Assembly: GCA_903891475.1 (NCBI GenBank)
Contig: CAITEP010000029.1
Location: 17,264 to 81,263, forward strand
Origin: an uncultured Mucilaginibacter sp.
GTDB lineage: Bacteria; Bacteroidota; Bacteroidia; Sphingobacteriales; Sphingobacteriaceae
Length of the DNA: 64,000 nucleotides
Direction of reading: 5' to 3'
A model generated the notes under the pieces. The model was not told the DNA's origin. It searched no databases and was given only the letters and a program-made list of their open reading frames with translations. A program made the position numbers and the translations under genes. Shown piece by piece: positions 34,789 through 46,000 of the stretch (the first letter of the stretch is position 1; every line of letters starts with the position of its first letter).

Positions 34789-37266
34789 TCAGCCAAAATT
34801 TTTCACCATTTTGGCGATGCGCTCTTCGAGCGTTTCGGTAGTAAGACGTTCCCTGCCTAAGCTATCCACCATTATTGGAAAGGCAAAAGGGGTAGGTTTT
34901 TCAATGGTTTTGAGTATGATGTTTTGCGTACCTATACGTCTCAATGCTTCTCGCATCCTAAATTCTTCCAATTGAAATGAGAGCGCTTCGTTATATGATT
35001 GCCGTATCAGTATATTATCAGGTTCATACTCGCTAAAAACATCAAAAAGCAGGGAGGTGGAGGCTTGCAAATGCTTGTTTTTAATAGGCTGACCCGGGTA
35101 ACCTGTAAAAACCAATCCACCTATATGCGCGATATCCCGAAACCGCCTGCGTGCCATTTCATTGGCGTTTAGGCTTAATAAAATATCATCCAAAAGGTTA
35201 TTAGCCGATAAAAAGGAGGCATCTTCTAAAAATTCTTCAATGGGTATATCTTGGTCGGTTAGTAATTCGAACCCATAATCGTTCATAGCGATAGAGAATG
35301 TGGCCGATTTTACCTTGCTGATGCGATAAGCTAATAAAGAAGCCATTCCCTCATGCACCAACCTACCTTCGAACGGATAAAATAATAAATGATGCCCTTC
35401 GCGGGATTTGAATGATTCAATCAAAAATTCATTGCTTTGTGGCAGATGTGATAGAGAGGCTTGTAGATTAAATAATGGCTTTAACGCGATTACCTCTTCA
35501 TCAACTTCCAGTCCATGTGCCACCTCATCCAGTTTATCACGAAACACGGCTGATAATTGGGATGACAAAGGCATGCGCCCACCCATCCAGCTAGGTATCA
35601 ATCCTTTTTTAGCGTTCGATTTTTTTACAAAGGCGGTCATTTCCTTTACCCGTACAAATTCAAGACTACGCCCCGCAAACCAAAAAACATCGCCAGCCTT
35701 TAGTTTTGATACAAAGGATTCCTCGATGGTACCTAAACTGCCCCCGCTCAACCATTTTATCCGAATGCTCATTTCGCTGGTGATGGTGCCTATGCTTAAT
35801 CGGTGGCGCATAGCTACCCTGCGGCTGTTTACTTTAAAAAGCCCGTTAAGCACCTCTACCTTTAAAAATTCGTCGTACTGGGCCAGGGTTTTACCACCAG
35901 TGGTAATAAAATCAAGCAGACTGTTAAATTCCTTTCGAGTTAGGTCGGCAAAGGCATAAGTGCCGAGTACCTCATTAAATAATTCATCGGCTCTAAAACC
36001 TTCGGAAACGGCTAGGGTTACCATATATTGTACCAATACATCCATCGCCAGTAATAGCGGGTCTCGGCTTTCAAAAATGCCATCTTTAATACCCTGTTTA
36101 AGGGCGGCGCCTTCCAGTAATTCGAGCGAATGGGTAGGTACAAAGTACGCCTTTGATACTGCGCCCGGATGGTGACCACTCCGCCCGGCACGCTGCATAA
36201 ATCGGGCTACTCCTTTGGGGCTACCCACTTGTATAACGGTATCAACCGGACGAAAATCGACCCCTAAATCTAAACTTGATGTGCATACTACTAGTTTAAG
36301 AGCTTGGGCATGGAGCGCTTGCTCCACCCAATTACGCAAATCATTATCCAAAGAGCCATGGTGCATAGCCATAATGCCCGCATATTCGGGGTAATTGTCT
36401 AAAATGGCGTGGTACCAAATTTCGGATTGTGCGCGGGTATTGGTAAAAATCAAGGTAGTAACACTTTTGGCGACTAATTCCATTACTTGGGGTAAAAGCT
36501 TTAAACCGATGTGCCCTGCCCAGCTATAACTCTCTATATTTTCGGGGATGATGGATTTAATTTCCAGCTTTTTTTCGAGCTGCGCCCTCACCATTTTTAT
36601 CTTGGTGTTGGGGAAATTATTCCCCAGTAAAACCTCTGCCGCTTGCTCTAAATTGCCTATGGTGGCACTGATGCCCCAAATTTTTAACCCCAATTGTGGA
36701 CGATTATTTTGCGCGATTGCCTTTAATTTCGACAAGCCTAACTCCACCTGTACACCGCGTTTGGTGCCCAAAAGTTCGTGCCATTCATCAATCACCACTA
36801 CCTCCAGTTTCTCGAACATTTTTGGGTATTCCTTTTGAGCCAGCATCAAGTGCAAGCTTTCGGGGGTGGTGAGCAGTATTTCGGGTAGTTTTTTTTTGAG
36901 GGCTTGTTTTTCGGCAGCGGAGGTATCGCCCGTACGCGCACCAATTTTCCAGGGGAGTCCTAATTCGTCGCAAACCTCCTGCATGGCCTTTTTTATATCG
37001 TTGGTTAGTGCTCGCAATGGGGTAATCCAAAGCATGAGCAAGCCATTATTTTTTTGATGCTGATAGCTATCGGGATGTTCGTTGATATATCCTGCCAAAA
37101 AAGGCAGAAACAAAGCCATGGTTTTACCACTGCCGGTAGGCGCGTTCAACAAGCCCGAAAAACCGCCCAAATAAGTGGCCTCCATCTCCTGCTGAAAGGT
37201 AAATTGTTCCCAGTTTTTTTGCTGGTACCAGTTTGCTATTACCTGTTGCCCTGTTGTTTTTACCAT
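34789..37266 (-). CDS. Ligase-associated DNA damage response DEXH-box helicase (Lhr-like)
   Basis: 825 residues, the usual length. Motif I APTGSGKT near 42-49, motif II VIDEWHELLG, motif III SATIGN, and motif VI FMQRAGRSGHHPG are present, followed by a winged-helix and the Lhr-core C-terminal domain. In many bacteria this subtype sits with an ATP-dependent DNA ligase, an exonuclease and the phosphoesterase PdeM. None of these is adjacent here. Instead it is the third gene after selU and selD (gap 39 bases). Probable role in DNA repair, by family. Confidence 0.88.
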   Translation of the reverse strand: MVKTTGQQVIANWYQQKNWEQFTFQQEMEATYLGGFSGLLNAPTGSGKTMALFLPFLAGYINEHPDSYQHQKNNGLLMLWITPLRALTNDIKKAMQEVCDELGLPWKIGARTGDTSAAEKQALKKKLPEILLTTPESLHLMLAQKEYPKMFEKLEVVVIDEWHELLGTKRGVQVELGLSKLKAIAQNNRPQLGLKIWGISATIGNLEQAAEVLLGNNFPNTKIKMVRAQLEKKLEIKSIIPENIESYSWAGHIGLKLLPQVMELVAKSVTTLIFTNTRAQSEIWYHAILDNYPEYAGIMAMHHGSLDNDLRNWVEQALHAQALKLVVCTSSLDLGVDFRPVDTVIQVGSPKGVARFMQRAGRSGHHPGAVSKAYFVPTHSLELLEGAALKQGIKDGIFESRDPLLLAMDVLVQYMVTLAVSEGFRADELFNEVLGTYAFADLTRKEFNSLLDFITTGGKTLAQYDEFLKVEVLNGLFKVNSRRVAMRHRLSIGTITSEMSIRIKWLSGGSLGTIEESFVSKLKAGDVFWFAGRSLEFVRVKEMTAFVKKSNAKKGLIPSWMGGRMPLSSQLSAVFRDKLDEVAHGLEVDEEVIALKPLFNLQASLSHLPQSNEFLIESFKSREGHHLLFYPFEGRLVHEGMASLLAYRISKVKSATFSIAMNDYGFELLTDQDIPIEEFLEDASFLSANNLLDDILLSLNANEMARRRFRDIAHIGGLVFTGYPGQPIKNKHLQASTSLLFDVFSEYEPDNILIRQSYNEALSFQLEEFRMREALRRIGTQNIILKTIEKPTPFAFPIMVDSLGRERLTTETLEERIAKMVKNFG

Positions 37267-37305
37267 TTGGCTGTTTCAGTTATCCTTATAAAACAACAAC
37301 CTAAT

Positions 37306-38355
37306 TTAAATCACCTCAATGCTATGTTTGCCAACTTTCGGTTGTAAAGTACCTATGGAAGCAATACAATTTGAGTCGATATGGTTCTCTTTCAATATAT
37401 GCTCAAATGATTCGATGCCATCTTCCTCCACCGCAATGAGTAAGCCACCACTGGTTTGTGGGTCGGCCAGGATATGTTTTTGTTGTTCGGTAATTGCGAC
37501 TATTTTTTGTCCGTAACTTTTCCAATTGCGAACGGTACCACCCGGTATACAACCTTGCTCCAGGTAGCTGGTGATTGATTCAATCTTGGGCACTTTATCA
37601 AATTCAATAACCGCTTGCAGGTTACTACCCTCGCACATTTCGCTGAGGTGCCCAAGCAGCCCAAAGCCTGTAACATCGGTCATGGCTTTTACTTGCGGCA
37701 AATTGCTAAGTACTTCGCCTATTTTATTGAGTTTGCACATGCTGTTTAAGGCAATTAGTGCGTCTTCCGGTTTTAAAACGCCCTTTTTTTGCGCCGTGCT
37801 AAGTATTCCCACACCTAAGGCTTTGGTAAGGTATAGTTTGCAACCTGTGGTAGCGGTAGAGTTTTTTTTGAGATTATTAACCGCTACCATGCCATTTACC
37901 GCCAAACCAAAAACTGGTTCGGGGCAGTCAATGCTATGCCCCCCGGCAAGGGTAATACCCGCTTCGGCACAGATAGCACGAGCGCCTTCCAATACTTTTT
38001 GGGCAACTTCGGCAGGAATTTTATCAATTGGCCATCCTAAAATGGCAATGGCTAAAACAGGCTTTCCACCCATGGCATACACATCGCTAATGGCGTTGGC
38101 GGATGCTATCCGCCCAAAATCATAAGCATCATCCACTATGGGCATAAAAAAATCGGTGGTTGAGATGAGGGCCATGCCATTGCCTAAATCAAGCACCGCG
38201 GCATCATCACGGGTATCATTACCAACCAATAGGTTTGGGTCGGCTTGCTGCTTAATGGGACTATGTAAGATGGTATCCAATACCGCCGGACTAATCTTAC
38301 AACCGCATCCCGCTCCGTGCGAATATTGTGTGAGTTTTATATCGCTAATGTTCAT
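37306..38355 (-). CDS. selD: Selenide, water dikinase
   Basis: Makes selenophosphate from selenide and ATP. 349 residues. [10 protein letters not shown] puts the catalytic Cys at 17 and Lys at 20, exactly as in Escherichia coli; it is a Cys, not a selenocysteine, form. [31 protein letters not shown] and the AGGHSID segment bind ATP and metals. It lies 20 bases after selU, so selenophosphate here most likely serves tRNA selenation. No selA or selB is in the window. Confidence 0.97.
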   Translation of the reverse strand: MNISDIKLTQYSHGAGCGCKISPAVLDTILHSPIKQQADPNLLVGNDTRDDAAVLDLGNGMALISTTDFFMPIVDDAYDFGRIASANAISDVYAMGGKPVLAIAILGWPIDKIPAEVAQKVLEGARAICAEAGITLAGGHSIDCPEPVFGLAVNGMVAVNNLKKNSTATTGCKLYLTKALGVGILSTAQKKGVLKPEDALIALNSMCKLNKIGEVLSNLPQVKAMTDVTGFGLLGHLSEMCEGSNLQAVIEFDKVPKIESITSYLEQGCIPGGTVRNWKSYGQKIVAITEQQKHILADPQTSGGLLIAVEEDGIESFEHILKENHIDSNCIASIGTLQPKVGKHSIEVI

Positions 38356-38375
38356 GGTTTTTATAACTGCTTGTT

Positions 38376-39401
38376 TTATACTTGTTTAAATTCAGTAATT
38401 AATAAATCGGCAATTTCTTCGTTGCTTTTGTTTGCGCAATCAACTAGTATAATATTATCATCACCGCGTTTATTCAAGCCGTTTCTATAGGTTTTATCAT
38501 AGTAAGTTAAAACCAAACGGATAAAATCGTCCATCCTATCTTCCTCTATGGCAATCAGCGCATTTTTGGTTTGCAGCGGACCGAGGCGCTTCCCTATTTT
38601 TAGGGTGCAATCCTTCAAAAAATCTTTGTTCAGTACACCATATTCATTCACCAAAAAAGCTACCCTTACTTCCAACGGAACATTAATGGCGATAACCTTA
38701 CAATCGCGCATTTGGCGCCATAGAGTATTAGGGATAATCATTTTACCAATTGTAATGCTTTCATCCTCCAGCCATATTACTTCATCTTGATTTAATTTGG
38801 CTAATTGCGTACCTAGGTTATTTTCGAACTGCTCTTGGGTTGGTTGCACCAAATAATTCATAGAACCAAAGGTTGAACCTTGATGCTGCGCGATATCTTC
38901 CAAATCAACCACTTGTTCGCCCTTTTGTTTTAGTAATTGTAAAATTTTGGTTTTGCCCGAACCTGTTAATCCGCCTAAAATTTGTAATCTGTAATTTTTT
39001 ACAAAAGCCCCTCTTATCCACTCGCGGTATTTTTTATAGCCACCTTGTAACAGGTAAACATCAAACCCATATAAGTTTAATGCCCATGCCATGGCACCGC
39101 TACGCATGCCTCCCCGCCAACAGTGCACCGCTATTTTTTTATCGGGGGCAATTTGGAGCGCTTGCCTAATAAAACCCGACCATTTATTGCCTGTTAAATC
39201 AAAACCTAATAAAATAGCTTGCTCTCTACCTATTTGTTTATAAGTAGTACCCACCTGTATACGTTCTTCATTGCTAAACAAGGGGATATTATAAGCACCG
39301 CAAATATGCCCCTGCTCAAACTCTGAAGGGGTGCGCACATCAACTACCGGGATAGTTTTATCCAATTCAACTAGGGCACTTACATCAACGTTTTTTATCA
39401 T
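38376..39401 (-). CDS. mnmH: tRNA 2-selenouridine synthase
   Basis: Also called SelU. Replaces sulfur by selenium in 2-thiouridine at tRNA wobble position 34 through a geranylated intermediate. 341 residues from ATG 39401: a rhodanese domain with catalytic Cys94 (AVHCWRGG) and a P-loop GLTGSGKT at 144-151. The longer reading from 39509 adds 36 residues unlike the family. A consensus promoter ending nine bases before 39401 strongly supports this start. First gene of selU-selD-helicase. Confidence 0.94.
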   Translation of the reverse strand: MIKNVDVSALVELDKTIPVVDVRTPSEFEQGHICGAYNIPLFSNEERIQVGTTYKQIGREQAILLGFDLTGNKWSGFIRQALQIAPDKKIAVHCWRGGMRSGAMAWALNLYGFDVYLLQGGYKKYREWIRGAFVKNYRLQILGGLTGSGKTKILQLLKQKGEQVVDLEDIAQHQGSTFGSMNYLVQPTQEQFENNLGTQLAKLNQDEVIWLEDESITIGKMIIPNTLWRQMRDCKVIAINVPLEVRVAFLVNEYGVLNKDFLKDCTLKIGKRLGPLQTKNALIAIEEDRMDDFIRLVLTYYDKTYRNGLNKRGDDNIILVDCANKSNEEIADLLITEFKQV

Positions 39402-39416
39402 AGCTAATACGGTTGC

Positions 39417-39449
39417 CAAAAGTACATGTTTAATAGTAGCAATTCCAAA
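39417..39449 (-). promoter_or_regulatory. Candidate promoter of the selU operon
   Basis: On the minus strand TTTG (39449-39446), 21 bases and TACTTTTG (39424-39417) fit the Bacteroidota consensus. The transcript would start about ten bases before the ATG at 39401, so longer start choices are excluded if this is correct. Confidence 0.55.
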
Positions 39450-39502
39450 ATGATGGTTTAAACCACAAATTTTCATAACTTGCAGCCCCAAACAACAATA
39501 GT

Positions 39503-40729
39503 TTGACATTTCAGGATTTTCAGTTTAACGAACATTTAGCCGAAGGCATTTCGAGTATGGGGTACACCACCCCTACACCCATTCAGGAAATGGCCATCCC
39601 CATTATTTTAGAGGGAAATGATATTATTGCCTGCGCCCAGACCGGTACTGGTAAAACAGGCGCCTATTTATTGCCTGTGCTCGATTTTATCAGCAAAAAT
39701 AAAAAACACCATACCAGTGCATTGGTTTTAGCACCCACCCGTGAGCTTGCCCAACAAATTGACCAACAAGTGGAAGGCCTGGCCTATTTTACTGGCATCA
39801 GCTCGATAGCTGTTTTTGGAGGTGGCGATGGTATTGCCTACGAGCAACAACGCCGTGGCATACAAAACAATGTTGATATTATAATTGCCACACCAGGCAG
39901 GTTGATTGCGCACTTAACCTCCGGCGTTTTAAAGCTGAACCATTTAACCCATTTGATTTTAGACGAAGCCGACCGCATGCTCGACATGGGCTTTTCGGAC
40001 GATATCATGAAAATTATCAGCTATCTGCCAAAAACTCGTCAGACTTTGCTTTTTTCGGCTACCATGCCAGGGCGCATCCGCACCTTGGCTAAAACGGTTT
40101 TAAACAACCCAAAACAGGTAAATATTGCCATATCGCAACCCGCGGTTGGTATCGACCAGCAGATATACCGTGCACACAATCAGCAAAAAACACCTTTATT
40201 ACTGTATTTACTAAAAAACGGTGCTTATGCAAGTACCATCATATTTGCTTCGCGAAAGGAAATTGTTAAAGATTTGGCCAGGGAATTAAAAGCGGCGAAG
40301 GTAAATGTAAGCGCTTTCCATTCGGACTTGGAACAAAAGGAGCGGGAAGAAATTCTTCTCAACTTTAAAAACAAACAACTACCCGTAATTATAGGTACTG
40401 ATGCCCTTTCGCGAGGAATTGATGTGGAAGGGATTGACCTAGTTATAAACTACGACGTACCCGGCGACCCGGAAGATTACATACACCGTATAGGCCGTAC
40501 CGCACGTGCCGCTACAACGGGCACCGCCATTACTTTTGTGAATCACCGCGACGAGCGAAAGCTAAAAAGTATAGAGGAGCTCATCAGCAAACCAATTCGT
40601 TTAATTGCCATCCCTGATGAATTGGCACATATTGAAATGGTAAAACAGGAACAAAACAAAAACCATAGTGCTCGCCGAGACAGGCCATCAAAAGGAAGAT
40701 GGCAAAATAACAAACCAAAAAAGCAGTAA
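39503..40729 (+). CDS. DEAD-box RNA helicase, RhlE-like
   Basis: Unwinds structured RNA in ribosome assembly or mRNA turnover. 408 residues. The Q motif (TTPTPIQ), motif I AQTGTGKT, motif II DEAD in LILDEADRMLDMGF, motif III SAT, and motif VI HRIGRTARA are all intact; the basic C-terminal tail (NHSARRDRPSKGRWQNNKPKKQ region, from about 385) fits RhlE. The start is TTG at 39503: the family begins MTFxDF and no in-frame ATG lies upstream. A non-ATG start may limit its level. Confidence 0.92.
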   Translation: MTFQDFQFNEHLAEGISSMGYTTPTPIQEMAIPIILEGNDIIACAQTGTGKTGAYLLPVLDFISKNKKHHTSALVLAPTRELAQQIDQQVEGLAYFTGISSIAVFGGGDGIAYEQQRRGIQNNVDIIIATPGRLIAHLTSGVLKLNHLTHLILDEADRMLDMGFSDDIMKIISYLPKTRQTLLFSATMPGRIRTLAKTVLNNPKQVNIAISQPAVGIDQQIYRAHNQQKTPLLLYLLKNGAYASTIIFASRKEIVKDLARELKAAKVNVSAFHSDLEQKEREEILLNFKNKQLPVIIGTDALSRGIDVEGIDLVINYDVPGDPEDYIHRIGRTARAATTGTAITFVNHRDERKLKSIEELISKPIRLIAIPDELAHIEMVKQEQNKNHSARRDRPSKGRWQNNKPKKQ

Positions 40730-40894
40730 AATTTCCGCTTCGTAAAATTTATAACAAATTCTTCCTCCAATAAACTCGATTAATATTAACGCAACTTTTT
40801 AATTTTCAATTTCGTATTACGACTCCATTGTGCTAATTTTAGTACAAGGTTTAGTTAATCCAATTATTAATGGTTATTTGAAAATTTATTAGCA
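40730..40894. other. Intergenic stretch after the DEAD-box gene
   Basis: AT-rich; no repeat, RNA gene or convincing promoter seen. Confidence 0.5.
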
Positions 40895-41281
40895 ATGATG
40901 CTGTTTAGTAAAAGTGAGCGGGTGCTATTGATTAGTCCACATATTTTTTCCATACCTATTATAACAGCGCAAATGCAGGTTAAGCATGTAGACATGCTTG
41001 AAAAAGTGTTCCCCGCTTTGTACGAAACAGTTCCGCACATCATTGTGTTTAATTATGATAGCTTTAAAGAAGCCGCTCCAAGGTTTTTGGCGCGCATACG
41101 CGGCAATCGCTTTTACGATAAAACAAAAATATACGGTTACAAAACAAAACCCGAACCCAGGACAGATGAATACCTGATAAGTCTTGGCATCAATTTCTTG
41201 ATTTACAAAACCGAAATAGCAGAAAAAAAAGAACCCCTCCAATTGGTGAATAGCCTAAGATTTGGCGATGCCGTCAATTAA
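40895..41281 (+). CDS. Hypothetical receiver-like small protein
   Basis: 128 residues, no signal peptide. The order of predicted strands and helices resembles a response-regulator receiver: ERVLLISPHIF, a helix around 28-40, PHIIVFNYDSF, a basic helix, KIYGYKT and FLIYKTE. The phospho-acceptor position at the end of strand 3 would be Asn (FNYD) and the acidic pair after strand 1 is missing, so if related it is degenerate and not phosphorylated. This is a weak structural inference. It has two adjacent ATG codons (40895, 40898). Convergent with serS; no kinase nearby. Confidence 0.6.
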   Translation: MMLFSKSERVLLISPHIFSIPIITAQMQVKHVDMLEKVFPALYETVPHIIVFNYDSFKEAAPRFLARIRGNRFYDKTKIYGYKTKPEPRTDEYLISLGINFLIYKTEIAEKKEPLQLVNSLRFGDAVN

Positions 41282-41317
41282 AGGGGATCCGCTTATTTTA
41301 TTCGTTTTAAATAAACG

Positions 41318-42589
41318 CTAGTTTATCCATTCAAATTTAGTGTACGGCACTAATGCCTCCGGCACTTTTATACCATTCTCCGTCTGATTATTTTCGAGCA
41401 AGGTTGCTACTATGCGTGGTAAGGCAAGCGCGCTACCATTTAAGGTATGAGCCAATTGCGTTTTACCTTCGGCATTACGGAACCTGAGTTTTAAACGATT
41501 GCTTTGAAAAGTTTCGAAGTTTGAAACAGATGAAACCTCCAACCAACGTTGCTGCGCCGCGCTCCATGTTTCCATATCATAAGTTAAGGCAGATGCAAAA
41601 CCCATATCGCCACCGCATAAACGCAACACACGGTAAGGCAAACCAAGGTTTTGTAATAAGCCTTGCACATGCAAACTCATTTTTTCCAAGGTTTCGTATG
41701 ATTTATCGGGATGCTCTATTTGTACAATCTCTACCTTATCAAATTGGTGCAGGCGGTTTAAACCCCTAACATGCGCGCCATACGAGCCAGCTTCCCTGCG
41801 GAAACAAGGGGTGTAGCCACAGTTTTTTACCGGTAGCTCATCCGCTTTTAAAATTACATCGCGGTACAGATTGGTAATAGGCACTTCGGCAGTAGGGATT
41901 AAAAATAAATTATCCAAGCCTACAAAATACATTTGTCCTTCTTTATCCGGTAATTGCCCGGTGCCGAAACCAGAGGCTTCGTTTACCATTAAAGGTACCA
42001 CCATTTCGCTGTAACCCGCTTTTTCGGCCTCATCAATAAAATAATTTATTAGGGCTCTTTGCAATTTGGCCCCCTTGTTTTTATAAACCGGGAAACCTGC
42101 CCCGGTAATTTTTACCCCAAGTTCAAAATCAATCAGGTTATACTTCGCGGCTAGTTCCCAGTGGGGTAGTGCGTTTTCACCTAATAAAGGCTTATCGCCA
42201 TGCTCTAATACAATCTCGTTTTCTTCGGGTGTGAGCCCTGCAGGAACCGATTGATGGGGCAAATTAGGCAAAAGCACCAATTTTTGTTGCAAAGCTTCCT
42301 CAATAGCGGTTAATTGATCGCCAAAATTTTTAATATCTTCTTTCCAAGTGCCTGTTTTTGCTTTCAGCGCTTCCGCTTCTTCTTTTTTACCGTTGCGCAT
42401 AAAATCACCAATTTGCTTAGCGGCTGAATTGGCCTCGGCGGCAACATTATCCATACTGGTTTGGGTCGATCGGCGTTGATCGTCTAGTGAAATAATTTCA
42501 TCAATCAAATCAAGTTGTTTGAAATTTTTCACAGTCAAACGTTCTAAAACTTTTTCCCTGTTTTCGCGGATAAAACTTACTTGCAGCAT
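41318..42589 (-). CDS. serS: Seryl-tRNA synthetase
   Basis: Class II synthetase charging tRNA-Ser. 423 residues. An N-terminal helical hairpin (about 25-105) binds the long variable arm; the catalytic core has TAEVPITNLYRD, motif 2 CFRREAGSYGAHVRGLNRLHQFDKVE and motif 3 near NGSALALPRIVATLLEN. Full length and normal. Candidate -7 box upstream. Confidence 0.98.
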   Translation of the reverse strand: MLQVSFIRENREKVLERLTVKNFKQLDLIDEIISLDDQRRSTQTSMDNVAAEANSAAKQIGDFMRNGKKEEAEALKAKTGTWKEDIKNFGDQLTAIEEALQQKLVLLPNLPHQSVPAGLTPEENEIVLEHGDKPLLGENALPHWELAAKYNLIDFELGVKITGAGFPVYKNKGAKLQRALINYFIDEAEKAGYSEMVVPLMVNEASGFGTGQLPDKEGQMYFVGLDNLFLIPTAEVPITNLYRDVILKADELPVKNCGYTPCFRREAGSYGAHVRGLNRLHQFDKVEIVQIEHPDKSYETLEKMSLHVQGLLQNLGLPYRVLRLCGGDMGFASALTYDMETWSAAQQRWLEVSSVSNFETFQSNRLKLRFRNAEGKTQLAHTLNGSALALPRIVATLLENNQTENGIKVPEALVPYTKFEWIN

Positions 42590-43044
42590 AAATTAATTTT
42601 TTTGCAAAGATACAATTTGATGATTGTTTATGGCTTAGGGACTTTTATAAATTCATGATTTTATTTGTTAAGAAAACAAAAATATTTAAGTAACAAATAG
42701 TAAAATAATTACTTAAATAGAATATCGAAGGATAAATTATTAATGCATGGGATGAAATTTCATTTGTTTTAAAACTAAAAGATAAATTTTTATTTCACCT
42801 ATCAAATGTTTTATACTTATTTTTTGACGGCCTTCAATTGCCTGAATTTTGTTAATTAATTATGTCTATTTAAAATTAAGATAAAATGGAAATAAATTTA
42901 ATGCTTCCTTAGAATAATAAATTTATTTGTCCTATTTTTAGGATTTAAATAAGGGAATCAAATTTAAACCTGGATTATTGTTCTTAATTACAATCTTATA
43001 ACAAGAAAAATAAAAGAATCAAATCCTAGTACTTTATCATACAT
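42590..43044. other. AT-rich intergenic region before the NHL giant gene
   Basis: About 455 bases, strongly AT-rich. It holds the serS -7 box at the left. A small inverted repeat TCCTA-TTTT-TAGGA lies at 42930-42943. No coding frame, RNA gene or consensus promoter for the giant gene is evident. Confidence 0.5.
42605..42612 (-). promoter_or_regulatory. Candidate -7 box (TATCTTTG) for serS
   Basis: An exact TAnnTTTG match on the minus strand, giving a leader of about 10 bases. No -33 TTG at standard distance. Confidence 0.4.
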
Positions 43045-46000
43045 ATGAAACAAAATTACTTCTTACACAAAAAGAATAGTATCACGCTATTTTATTTAAA
43101 GCTTTTATTTGTCCTTAATTTTTTTGCATGGCCAACAATATTATCTGCCCAAGCTCCAAAAATTAGTTACACGGCCTCACAAACCTATACAGCAGGTACT
43201 GCAATTACTCCTTTAGGTCCGACAAATACTGGTGGTGTGGTACCATCAGTTATATACCAAAATGTAAGTACATTTGCAGGAAATGGTTCAAACGGGTCTT
43301 CTAATGGTACTGGTACAGAAGCAAGTTTTAGTAATCCATATGGAGTAGCTACTGATGCCGCAGGAAATGTTTATATTGCTGATAGTAACAATAATTTAAT
43401 ACGCAAAATTACCCCTTCCGGACTAGTAACTATCCTTGCAGGTAGTGGTTCACCTGGTTCCTCAAACGGATTAGGTATGAATGCTAGTTTTAGAACTCCA
43501 CAAGGTATAGCAGTTGATGCAAATGGAAATGTTTATGTTGCTGATACTTTTAATAACCTGATACGCAAAATTGACCAATCTGGAAATGTAAGTACATTAG
43601 CGGGCAGTGGCTATAGTGGTGCTAACAATGGATATGGGACAGCCGCAAGCTTTAATAGTCCAACTGCTATTGCTTCAGATGCTGCCGGCAATGTTTATGT
43701 TACCGATTATGGCAATAATCAAATCAGGAAAATTGATAATACCGGGCTTGTTTCTACCCTGGCTGGTAGCGGAGCTTATGGATCATCAAATGGCAATGGT
43801 TACTCAGTAAGTTTTTATCTACCAAAAGGTATTGCTGTAGATGCTTCAGGCTATATCTATGTGGCAGATACCTATAATAACTTAATCCGTAAAATTGATA
43901 ATTCTGGAAACGTAACTACTTTTGCCGGTACAGGTTATAGCGGCTCACAAAACGGGAATATTGCAAACGCGACTTTTAATTCGCCAATTGGTTTAACAAT
44001 TGATCAGGTTGGCAATATCTATGTATCAGAATTCTACAATAACCAAATCAGAAAAATTGACCAATCTGGCAATGTAACTACCTTTGCCGGAAACGGATCA
44101 ACTGGTTCAATAAATGGAATCGGTAATGCATCAAATTTTAGTAATCCTGCAGGGATAGCGATGGATGCACAGGGTAATTTGTACATTGCTGATAATAGTA
44201 ATAATCTCATCCGCAAAATTTCTACATTCGGATATTCACAAATTACTCCTGTTCTTCCTTCTGGTCTTACTTTTGAGGCTACCACTGGAATCATAAAAGG
44301 TACGCCTTTGCATGCAAATAATAACACAACTTATACAGTAAGTGCTTACAATAAATCAGGCAGCAGCACTGCAACTTTTAGTATTTCGATATCACCAGGT
44401 ACCCCAAGTATCAGCTCATTTAATCCCACTAATGCAGGAACTGGCACTTCTATCACCATTTTAGGAACTGGCTTTACTGGCACAACAGCGGTAAATTTTG
44501 GTGGAATTAGTGCCCAAAGTTTTACAGTGTTATCTGACACCGTAATAATTGCTAAGGTAGGGTCGGGAGCTACTGGTGCAGTTTCATTAACAACAAGAGG
44601 GAGTGCTCCTTCATTAAATGGATTTAATTATATTGTTGCACCCAATATAAGTTATCCTTCAACACAATCATACATAGCAGGTACAGCAATAACTACTATA
44701 GCTCCAACCAATAAGGGTGGGGCCATACCTTCAAATCCTTATGCTCAGGTTAGTACTTTTGCTGGGAATGGGACGCCTGGTTCTGTAAACGGGAAGGGTA
44801 CAGCGGCAAGTTTTGGTTGTAATAGTGTGGCTGCTGACCTTTTTGGTAATATTTATGTAGCTGATGCTAGAAATAGTGTGATAAAGAAAATTGACCCATC
44901 CGGAAACGTAACAACATTTGCGGGAAGTGGTGTACTAGGTTCAACAAATGGCAATGGTACCCTGGCAACTTTTAATAATCCCCAAGGTATTGCCACTGAT
45001 GTAAATGGTAATGTTTATGTAGCTGATACATTTAACAATATTATTCGAAAAATTGATCCATCTGGTAATGTTACAACCCTGGCCGGAAATGGACAAAGTG
45101 GAGCTAATAATGGTGTTGGTTTGTCAGCAAGTTTTTATTATCCATTTGGGGTTGCAACAGATATTGCTGGTAACGTATATGTTGCTGATGCCTTTAATAA
45201 TAAAATACGCAAGATTGATTTAGCAGGAAATGTAACTACCTTTGCGGGAAGCGGATCAAATTATTACGGTGCAGGAAATGATTTTTATAATCCTACAGAA
45301 GTATCAGTTGATATTTCGGGAAATGTTTATGTAGCGGATGCTAATAACAACCGAATTCGCAAAATTACTCCTTCGGGTCAAATAACTACCATAGCAGGAA
45401 GTGGGTTAGCCGGATATGGTGATGGTACAGGAACTGCTGCGGTTTTCAACAATCCAAGGGGTTTAGTAGTAGATGCCTTAGGAAATGTTTACGTTACTGA
45501 TGGTGGTAATAATATAATTAGAAGGATTGATCCGAATGGCGTAGTATCAACCTTTGCAGGAACTAGAGCGCAAGGCGCAGACGATGGTAATATTGGAACC
45601 GCAAATTTTAATAATCCAACTGGCATTACAATTGATGCTTCAGGTAATTTATGTGTGGCTGATGCGGGAAATAACATTATACGTAAAATAACGACAATAG
45701 GCTATTCAACAATAAGTCCCAGTCTTCCTTCCGGCCTTAATTTCGATCCAACAAGCGGAACCATTAGTGGTACACCAAAACATGGTAGCGCTACCACAAC
45801 CTACTCGGTATCAGCTTACAATTTAGTTGGTAGCAGCACAGCAACTTTTAGTATAAGTGTAACTCCTGGTCCACCAAGCATAAGTTCATTTAACCCAACA
45901 ACAGCTGGCACCGGAACATTAGTGTCCATTTTAGGTTCAGGGTTCACTGGTACAACATCCGTAAGCTTTGGAAGTATTAGTGCACAAAGTTTTACTGTAC

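Noticed and set aside
35408..35959. 183-residue plus-strand frame inside the helicase gene
   Set aside because: Antisense to conserved helicase sequence; Ser/Thr-rich composition typical of a shadow frame.
37571..38125. 184-residue plus-strand frame inside selD
   Set aside because: Antisense to intact selD; no start signal or recognisable family.
38376..39509. Longer selU reading from 39509
   Set aside because: The extra 36 residues do not resemble the family and the consensus promoter lies downstream of that start.
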